64,000 nucleotides of DNA from Phascolarctos cinereus (lineage: Eukaryota > Chordata > Mammalia > Diprotodontia > Phascolarctidae), in assembly GCF_002099425.1 (NCBI RefSeq), contig NW_018344004.1, forward strand, positions 407,501 to 471,500. Direction: 5' to 3'. Below, one piece after another: positions 56,851 to 64,000 of the stretch. The notes under the pieces were generated by a model that did not search any database, had not been told where the DNA came from, and saw only the letters and a list, made by a program, of their open reading frames with translations. How positions within the stretch are numbered: position 1 is the first letter of the stretch; each line of letters starts with the position of its first letter. The position numbers and the translations under genes were made by a program.

Positions 56851-57224
56851 AAACATTCAAGCTCTATGGCTTATCTGCTCCCCTTATCTCTGATTAAAGA
56901 TCACCATGCATTTTGTACTGGACAACTTTCTTTGAATTACATGAAAAGATAGTATTCTATAAACAACAATCCCCACACAGATAGTCCAACCAAGTGGACT
57001 AACCTCATGTTAGAACAATACTTCCACTGCTCTATTTCCTACCATCAGGATTCTCAGAGCCCACCATTCTTTATACCACTGACTCCTGCTTCAAAAAGCT
57101 CATGTATACCTCTACTCAGAATACCATTTATTTCTCAGAGTATTGATTTCATTCTCAGGTCTTCTTTCAATCCCTTATACTTCACACCAATACCTCCACA
57201 TTTACAAAAGATATGTAGTATAAT
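56851..57224. other. Unique sequence
   Basis: No gene or repeat recognised. Confidence 0.4.
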
Positions 57225-57455
57225 AGAGTGCTAGATATGGAGTCTAGAAGACCTGGACTTGAATTCCATCTCAGTCAGTCACTTACTAGTTGTGTAACCC
57301 TGGGAAATTACTTAAATCTCTCTTAGATTGAGTTTCTTTACCTGTAAAAATAGGGGTAATAGCACCTATTTTATAGATCTTCTGTGAGGTTAAAATGAGA
57401 TTTTACATACAATGCACTATATAAATGCTAGGCATTATTATTCCTATAGTTTTAC
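57225..57455 (+). repeat. MIR/CORE SINE, plus strand
   Basis: GAGTGCTAGATATGGAGTCT, AAGACCTGGACTTGAATTCC, CACTTACTAGTTGTGTAACC, TTTCTTTACCTGTAAAAATA and ATAAATGCTAGGCATTATTA. Confidence 0.86.
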
Positions 57456-58650
57456 CTTCAGGAAGGCTTACAGAGAGGATTAAATGCTATCAAGGTTGCC
57501 TATAAATTTTCTACCGCCATCATCAGATGCCCAAGAAACTCCTGCAGTTACCAGGGGTAACTATCACAGTAGAATCTTCACTCCAACCAACTTTCCTGGA
57601 AACCAGAAGATGAATCATTGAATCTTTCCCAGTAACCGAACTTTTGGCTGGTAACATCCCATCAGTCACTATTCAAAAGGGTCCAAATGGACAGGTATTT
57701 TCACCCACACATCTCACGAATGACTATCAGTGGTACTGAAATATTTGTTGTTGTTCTCAGTGAAAATGAGCAGGACTGCACCTGCTACGTTATCAGACTG
57801 TCTTTGGGAATCTACTGGTATAATATCACCAATATCTCCAAATGAAACATCTATATATAATACTCCTAACCCTAAGGGCTGGGAGGCCTCTTGGGAGTCA
57901 AGATGTCTTGGCCCAGCTCCAACAATTCCTTCCCTTGTGGGTCATTAATGACTGCAGAATATAGGTTTTTGAATGTGCTACAAAATCAGGATGAGGCAAT
58001 AGATTACATATCTTTTTGTTTTTCCCAAGGACCAACTTAGCTCTGTTTAGAAAGGCAGCAATATACTAACATATCTGTGGATCCATCAAAGTGCTAGGAC
58101 AGCATTTAGTCAATAGGAATGTTGGCTACAAGCTATTTAATTTAGGAGCCCCCAGAATACTATCTACTAAAGTATGGAGCAATTGTAACTTGATGTCATA
58201 AAGGGTGTGCCAACAAAGATGGAATCACAGATCCTTGCAGTATTGAATAATGTGGGCCCAACCATAAGAGTAAAGCACATATATAAAAAGATACTGAATA
58301 AACTGTATATATTATCCACTTAAAGTTCTCCCCAGATCTTCTGACTTCTCTGTGGCTTACACCCTTACTTCAATTTGTCAATTCCTAGGATTCCCCCTCA
58401 GCAACCTCAACTCATGTTATTCTTGTTTCTCTAGACATACCTCCTCATTAATGACCTGGCTCTGAAACTAACCCTCTCCCACTATGTCCCAGACAACACC
58501 GCTAGATGTTCTCTAGAGCAATCACCAGGCATGGCATTCTGTCATAGATCAGTGCACAACAGCAGGATAAGAAGAAAAGCATAAAGAAGCTACTTTAAAT
58601 CAACTAAGTTTACTTGTCTACTGTGGGGAAAATGTGATTTATATTTGAAG
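57456..58650. other. No recognised gene or family
   Basis: About 1.2 kb, less repetitive. A 72-codon plus frame at 57730-57948 is Ser/Pro/Thr-rich and might be a fossil coding scrap, but no motif allows a call. Confidence 0.35.
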
Positions 58651-58654
58651 AATA

Positions 58655-58772
58655 CATATATGTGTATGTATATGTGTGTATATACATGCAATGTATGTGT
58701 GTGTGTGTATATATATATATATACATATATACACACACATACATATATATATATTCTGTACATATATATATG
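58655..58772. repeat. TA/TG-rich microsatellite
   Basis: TATATGTGTATGTATATGTG then TA runs with ACACACATAC; open frames here are artefacts. Confidence 0.94.
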
Positions 58773-59668
58773 ACAGTGGTGTAAACCAGGGAATGCATAT
58801 AACTGAATTCCATAAAATTCCTATCACAGGAAATATCAACATGCTTACAAAATTGATAGAGAATCCACATCTTTAATACAGAAAATGGCAATAGGAAAAT
58901 GGCTCACATTATTCAAATCATAACGCTAAATGAAAGCTGATAGAATTTAAGTTTCAGAGATAACTAAACAATTAGCAAATGTACCTGCATTCTCCCTGCA
59001 GAGTATTTTTCCTCTAGAGTCGATTATCAATAAATGACCATCAATACTACTTCTATTACCTAATACTTGAATATTCAGTGACTGTTTAGTGCTTTCAAAA
59101 TAAACAACAAATATATATATATATATTTTTAATCAAGTTTTGTTTCCCATGAACTCTTTGTATATTTGAGAAGGCTTTCAGGTTTTAGAAATTCACATTG
59201 TTAAATAAATGACTTTTATCTGCCCAAGTGGCCATTCTCTAAGACTGTTTTTGTACATGATATTTGTTAAAGGAACCTATATGCATATACAGAGGAGCCT
59301 GGTGCAGAGAACAGTGTACAAGTTAGACAAAAGTTTTGGTTCTAGACCCAGTACCAACACTAATACCTGGGACTGGCCACAACCTCTCAGTCTTAACTGC
59401 TTCATCTCTTTTCTAGTTATTTTGTACAAGATACTCTCCACAATGCTGCATACAGCTCTAAGGAATTTACAATTCCATGGTTTTTGTCTCAAATGATAGT
59501 GATGTTTAATAGACCACTGAACAAAGTTATCTCCATGGTGACATTTGTTACAGAACATTTTGTGATTTTAAGATGGTCATGGGAGACAACTGTTTGAAGA
59601 CAGTCTTTAAGGCTGCATTTTATTTTTACTGAATTACATCCATTTTGATTAAAAAAAAAAACATAGGA
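58773..59668. other. Unique sequence
   Basis: No gene recognised. Opposing 93- and 95-codon frames overlap at 59.2-59.56 kb without domain features. Confidence 0.45.
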
Positions 59669-59669
59669 T

Positions 59670-59876
59670 CATCATTTTAGAACTGGAAGAGATTGCAGAA
59701 ACCATCTAATCCAACTCCCTCATTTTACAAATGAAAAACCGAGGCCCAAGCAGGTTAAAAACAAGTGACTTGTCCAAAGTCTTGCAGGTGGTAAGTGGCA
59801 GAGCTGGGATTCCAGACCAGGACCTCTGACTCATTTCCTACACAACTGCCCACTATACCATGCTGCCTCCATCTTA
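59670..59876 (-). repeat. MIR SINE, minus strand
   Basis: AACTGGAAGAGATTGCAGAA, CATTTTACAAATGAAAAACC, CAAGTGACTTGTCCAAAGTC, AAGTGGCAGAGCTGGGATTC and CACTATACCATGCTGCCTC; full length. Confidence 0.9.
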
Positions 59877-60640
59877 TATTATTCTGCACACCTTTCTGAC
59901 AGTTTCATAACTGTGAAGATGCGATCTGTTGTAGAAAATTATTGGCCATTCCCTTCTCATATTTTAAGCAAGGATAACCTCAATGAATGCATTGACTCAT
60001 GAATAACAAAAAATGAAATTTCTATATCTGAACAGGCAGAAAATAACTGGTTACAGATATAGCAGTTATTTTGGTAATCACCTGTCCTTGTGCTGTCAGA
60101 TCATAGACTGGTTAGACCAATAGTCTAAATATACACCAAATTAGAAGGAAAAGATGCAAAGATCCTGCATATGATTACCTCAGCTCTAACTTCATCCATG
60201 CTGTCACCTCCAAAAAATGGGAATGGACCAAGGTAAGGACTTTTACTTTGACTTCTTAAGGAAGTTTAGCCAATGTAAAATTAGTTGCTACAATTAGGAG
60301 GCTACAAGAGCCCAGAACCCACCTCAGAGAGCAAATATTGAATCTCTTTGCAAATTAGAGACCTAACAATCAAAGACAACAGCGGTTTAGAGTACAAGCA
60401 CATTTGTAAAACATCATGGAGAATGATACTGAACAGCATAACCCCACAATACAGGAGGAGAAAACAGTTAATGGTTTGGTATGAGATTAGTTAAGCCAGT
60501 CTGGAGTCACAAAAAAAAAAATTCCAATAAGAAAAGAGAGTTGTTCAAAGACTGGTGTGTATGTATAGTAAATTCCTAAAACAAATTAATTTTTTTTAAA
60601 AAAATTGTACATAACATAGAAGAGCAGGTAATGAAGGATA
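59877..60640. other. Unique sequence, possibly upstream CR1/L3
   Basis: May include 5' parts of the following CR1/L3 copy, but no motif is clear. Confidence 0.35.
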
Positions 60641-61860
60641 AATATGAAAGCACAGCAGGGGCCTAAAAGAATAATGTCATGAGTTGAGGCTCATAAATAA
60701 AAAATAATAAAGAATAACATAGACAAAATAAAACGTTTTTGAGCTATACTGGGTAAAAAAGGAGACATCAAGGAATGCTTTGAATCACTGCTCTGGGTAA
60801 ATGAGACAATGATAACAGGCAATGTTATTTTTATCAAGGAGAATGAATTTGAACTAAAATAGCTAATACAAAGTTGAAACCTAAGTACGGAAATAGTAGA
60901 GAGACCTAACTACCACCGATGAATTTAAGTCATCAGGCCCAGATGAACTACATTCCAGGGGTACTTAAAGAACTGGCAGATGCATTTACAAAGCCACTGC
61001 CATTGATCTTTGAAAGATTTTGGAGAACAGGAAAGGTGTCACAGGACTGGATATGTCTTGACTATCCAGAAAAAAAAAGGAGGGGTGGGGAAGAGAGTAG
61101 TGTTAGCAAACTATGGACCAAAGAGTTTGCTTTCTATTCTTCATACAATCTAGACTACATAATTAAAGGGACTGTCAGTGAACACCTAGAAAAGGATCTG
61201 GTGATCACAAAACACCAGAAAGGCTTCATCAAGAATAGATTGACCTTATTTCCTTTTTTTTTTTTTAAAGAAAAGTAGGATAGGACAGGTTTACTAGACT
61301 GATAGATCCAAGGAATGCTGCAACATAGTTTTCTTAAATTTTGGGAAAACATTTGACAAAATTTCCAATACTATTCTTGTGAAAAAAATGGGAGAGCTGG
61401 ATTCAGAACCGTTTGAATGTCTGGACCCAAAGTAGAATGGGTGTTAATGGTTCTATGTCAACTTAGCTCTCCAATGGGGTACCCCCTAGGATCTATGTTT
61501 GGCCCTATGCTGTTGAACATTTTTTTTAAACAAATGATTTGGATAAAGGCACAGATGACACGTTTATCAAATCTGCAGATAATACAAATATGAGAGCTCA
61601 CAAACTGGATAACAGAATCAGATCCAAAAAAAATTCTCAACAAGCTAGAACATTGGGCCAAATCTAATAAGATGAAATTTATTAGGCATAAATGTAAAGT
61701 CTTACACTTGGGTACAAAAAGTCAACTTCACAAGTACAGGATCAGAGAAGGGTGGCTAGACAAGTTCTTCTGAAACAGATTTGGTGGTTTCAGTGTACTA
61801 CTAGCTCAATATGAGCCAAAAGTGTGATATGGCAGGCAAAAGGACTAAAGCAATTATTAT
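60640..61860 (+). mobile_element. CR1/L3 LINE, reverse transcriptase part
   Basis: The best-preserved LINE ORF2 in the window. A frame near 60.92 kb reads VLKELADAFTKPLPLIFERF and TGKVSQDW, then EHLEKDLVITKHQKGFIKN. Shifted frames continue with a TFDKIS-like segment, GYPLGSMFGPMLLNIF (relative of the VPQGSVLGP motif) and SNLQIIQI in place of the FADDT box. The end (GGGTGGCTAGACAAGTTCTT, AGCTCAATATGAGCCAAAAG) lies upstream of the L3 3' part, which is missing. Many breaks; ancient and non-functional. Confidence 0.8.
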
Positions 61861-62280
61861 TATTTTTTTTTCTAGGCCACCAGTTGCTGGGATCATTTAA
61901 TTAAATGGAGCTCTTAAAGCCATAAGAGTAGTTGACGTTCTGCTTTCTTCTGAGAGGCCTTTAATTTTAACCTCCATGAGATGGGCTGGGGGTCATTCTG
62001 CCCTTCTGACAGAGATTGAGGGCACTGAGGTACTGGGCAATTCACCTCCTGTTGTAGCAAAGTAAAGGGATGTAGAGCTGGGCCTCCTGGTTCACAGTCT
62101 AGCGATGCCTCAGAGGATGGCGGCCTGGAAAAACGATGCTGCACCGGACCAACTCGCTGGCAGCTCCTCTCGCAGCTCGGGCTCGGTCGCAGGCTAGAGT
62201 CCCCTGAGGTGGCGGGGGCAGCAGCAGCAGCAGCAGCGGGAGCCCCCGGTGGGATCCCCGAGCCCCCCTAGGAAAGACGC

Positions 62281-62311
62281 GGCGGCGGCGGCGGCGGCCA
62301 CGGGGTTCAGC

Positions 62312-62340
<29 letters not shown>
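62281..62340 (+). repeat. (GGC)n and (CAG)n runs
   Basis: Six GGC units (62281-62298), then CAG CAG CAA followed by eight CAG units to 62340; a shorter CAG run sits at 62220-62237. Confidence 0.95.
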
Positions 62341-62342
<2 letters not shown>

Positions 62343-63020
62343 CGTGTATCCGGACGTCTGGAGCCTGCGGGGCTCTCTGCAGCAGCACGCCGCGGCGGCC
62401 GGCCAGGGCAGCAGCCACCACCAGCACCCGGTCCGAGGCAGGGACGAGGCGGGCGCGGCCCGGGATGGCCCCGGGCACCTCCCGCAGCCTCACGAGCTGG
62501 GAGAGACGGAAGCGGAGCGGGAGCCGGAGGCGGAGGCGGAGGCGGATGGGCCCGGGCCCGGGCCCGGGCACGGCGGCAGCGAGCCGAGGCCCCGGAAGTT
62601 CCTGCGGATGGACAGCGGCCGCGCCCCCATCGGGAGCCGGGGCCCCGGGCGGCCCGGCCGAGAGGCCTTGGGCCCCGGCGCGGCGGAGAAGCGCCTCGGC
62701 GTCCAGGGTGCCGGCCGGCCCGGCCCCATGATCGGCCGCTTCTGGGCTGCGCTGGAGGCGGAGGCCGAGGCCGAGCCGGAGGCGGAGCCCGAGCCCAAGG
62801 CCGAGGCGCGGCTGCCCAGCCCGCGGCTGGCCGGGCTCCCGCACGGGCGCGTCTTCTTGTCCCCCGACTCCTTCACCGCCTCCGCCGGGACCCCGGCGCC
62901 CCGGGGCTACTAAAGCATCGAGGAGAAGACGGACGCGCTCTTCCACGAGTTCGTGCGCCATGACCCGCAGTTGGACGAGTCCCCGCCCCCGCTGCTCCCC
63001 GGCCCGCGGCCCCGCCACCG

Positions 63021-63056
63021 CTCCCGGGTCCACGTGCGCTCCCGGGTCCACGTGCG
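63021..63056 (+). repeat. Exact 18-bp tandem duplication
   Basis: CTCCCGGGTCCACGTGCG occurs twice head to tail, adding six residues in frame. Confidence 0.97.
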
Positions 63057-63110
63057 CAGGCAGTGGCGGAGGACACGGCAGCACAGCGACCCTGGCGCCC
63101 GGCCCGCGCC

Positions 63111-63111
63111 C

Positions 63112-63142
<31 letters not shown>

Positions 63143-63145
63143 TGC
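63111..63145 (+). repeat. (CCG)n run
   Basis: CCCCCGCCGCCGCCG-type repeat encoding the proline run of the long frame. Confidence 0.95.
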
Positions 63146-63382
63146 CGCCGTCCGGGGTGGGGGGGGGACGACGCGCGTCCCCGCCGCTGCCGCAGCCCGC
63201 CCACCTCACCTAAGGCCGCCCGCCCGTCAGGCTGGGGAGCGGCGGGCGGGAGCTGTTTGTTGTTGCTAGGGGGGAGGGGGAGGGGCAGGGAAGGGGGAAG
63301 GCGGCTGGGGTCGAGACCTGCGGGGACCTCCTGGCGTGGAAAGCTCCTCCGCCTGGGCGGCTCTGCGGGGCATATCCTAGGG

Positions 63383-63640
63383 CAGGGTTCTTAACCTGAA
63401 GTCCGTGAACTCCTTAAATACACACACACACACACACACATATAGGATATGCATATACGTATTTATAACTATTTCATTATAACTGGTTCCCTTTGCAGTC
63501 CTGTGTTTTTTTATTTTGAAAAAAGAAAATTTCAGAAAATAGTTAAATAGCTTTTGCCACTGTCAAAGTTTTGCCGGACTTCCCATGACTCACACAAAAT
63601 AATAATGATAATAATAATAGTAATAATTTAAGAACCCCTG
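63383..63640. mobile_element. hAT-type non-autonomous DNA transposon (MITE)
   Basis: The terminal inverted repeats CAGGGTTCTTAACCT (left) and the complement of TTTAAGAACCCCTG (right) are typical of hAT/Charlie-MER5 relatives. The flanking 8-mers TCCTAGGG and ATCTGGAG are diverged versions of the hAT-preferred TCTAGA core, so an old 8-bp target duplication is plausible. Contains (AC)n at 63420-63440 and (AAT)n at 63600-63630. No coding capacity. Confidence 0.75.
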
Positions 63641-63684
63641 ATCTGGAGAGTTGTCTGGAGGTACTGAGAGTTTATATGCCTAGT

Positions 63685-63743
63685 AGGAGGTGTCCCAAAA
63701 GTCTCTCCAATTTTGTTATTAAAGCTTTTTGGGACACCCTCTG
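63685..63743. mobile_element. Short palindromic MITE, mariner-like
   Basis: AGGAGGTGTCCCAAAAGTCT pairs with AAGCTTTTTGGGACACCCTC across a 15-20 bp centre. The arms resemble the 6453-6529 element; a single arm (AATGTCCCAAGTCTTAGTGC) also lies at 63832. Confidence 0.65.
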
Positions 63744-64000
63744 TGTATGTGTGTTTATGTACGTGTGTGACTATATCTGTATCTTAGATTTACATATACA
63801 CACAAATACATAGACATATATACAAACACCACAATGTCCCAAGTCTTAGTGCAATTTTATATCTGTATTTCACTATATATGTCTCATATCTATACATCTG
63901 TATATCTATAGATACATTTATTAGCAATTGAGAGATCTATATAGACATATACACACATACAGATATGTCAGAAGGAGGAGGAGTCAGGAAGGGCCACTAG
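63744..64000. other. TA/CA-rich low-complexity end of window
   Basis: Alternating TATG/ACACA-rich sequence with one MITE arm near 63832. No gene. Confidence 0.6.

Larger units (their letters stand above)
62029..63213 (+). pseudogene. Unidentified polyQ/polyPro-rich host reading frame, two in-frame stops
   Basis: One frame is open from 62029, stops at 62269 (TAG) and 62911 (TAA), and ends at 63213. It holds in order: SSDASEDGGLEKRCC; an Ala run; Gly run; an eleven-residue Gln run (62308-62340); PVYPDVWSLRGSLQQH; PQPHELGETEAEREPEAEAE; RPRKFLRMDSGRAPIGSR; PMIGRFWAALEAEAEAEPE; HGRVFLSPDSFTASAGTPAP; IEEKTDALFHEFVRHDPQL; SRVHVRSRVHVR; a Pro run; PPLPQPAHLT. Third positions are almost all G or C, and the IEEKTD segment is not simple-sequence, which favours real coding origin in this frame. 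No in-frame ATG precedes it convincingly. It may be a broken retrocopy, or an exon carrying lesions or assembly errors. I do not recognise the family. Open antisense and +1 frames (one of 336 codons) are GC-driven shadows. Confidence 0.5.
62100..63400. promoter_or_regulatory. CpG island
   Basis: GC content rises sharply from about 62.1 kb, with dense CpG (GCGGCGGCGG at 62281, CCGCCGCCGC at 63113) and CCCGGG repeats (62548-62568), and falls again after 63.37 kb. The rest of the window is AT-rich and CpG-poor. Such islands usually mark a promoter and first exon. E-boxes (CACGTG) lie inside an 18-bp duplication at 63021-63056. No TATA box was chosen. Confidence 0.85.

Noticed and set aside
57480-58560. 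Possible retroviral or other coding fossil
   Set aside because: No LTR, primer-binding site or family motif could be seen; not enough to name any element.
62194-63204. 336-codon antisense frame in the CpG island
   Set aside because: Very GC-rich DNA lacks stop codons in most frames; the antisense peptide is Arg/Gly/Leu low complexity, and the plus-strand frame has the better codon pattern.

Overview
This window looks like nuclear DNA of a marsupial, probably an Australian lineage. The evidence is many copies of a tRNA/CORE-type SINE (opening GGGCAGCTAGGTGGCGCAGT) in short A-tailed forms and longer forms with an RTE-like tail ending in CAACAACAA. With them occur MIR, L2 and CR1/L3 remnants, a marsupial-type L1, and ORF2-less 'half-L1' (HAL1) relatives. 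The placement is from remembered repeat families; no search was run. There are no prokaryotic genes, operons or CRISPR arrays, no recognisable RNA genes, and no endogenous retrovirus I could identify.

Layout. From 1 to about 62 kb the DNA is AT-rich and noncoding, a gene desert or a very large intron. Main repeat landmarks: CR1/L3 pieces (8.2-9.2 kb); a cluster of L1/HAL1 copies (9.2-15.3 kb) containing a 250-bp hexanucleotide array; a second AT-palindromic microsatellite block (15.67-16.01 kb); an L1/HAL1 copy inserted in an older repeat (21.3-23.5 kb); one L1 3' end nested in another with a clear target duplication (30.1-31.3 kb); a minus-strand L1 with 5'UTR, ORF1, spacer, ORF2 ends and 3'UTR but most of ORF2 missing (34.6-38.6 kb); a near-consensus SINE (51.25 kb); an old RLE-type LINE C-terminus (56.25-56.85 kb); and a decayed CR1/L3 reverse transcriptase (60.65-61.86 kb). 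Two imperfect inverted duplications (32.9-33.9 kb and 43.8-44.7 kb) belong to no family I recognise.

The last 2 kb change character. A strongly GC-rich, CpG-dense island (about 62.1-63.4 kb) carries a long GC3-rich reading frame with polyQ, polyA/polyG, Glu/Ala-Pro and polyPro tracts, interrupted by two in-frame stops and lacking a credible start. It is the only host-gene candidate here: a first exon of a gene running beyond the window, or a decayed or retrotransposed copy. I could not identify the protein. It is followed by a hAT-type MITE (63383-63640) and a small palindromic MITE.

The reading frames elsewhere are explained by repeats, microsatellites or chance. Boundaries of old repeats are approximate, typically within 10-30 bp.
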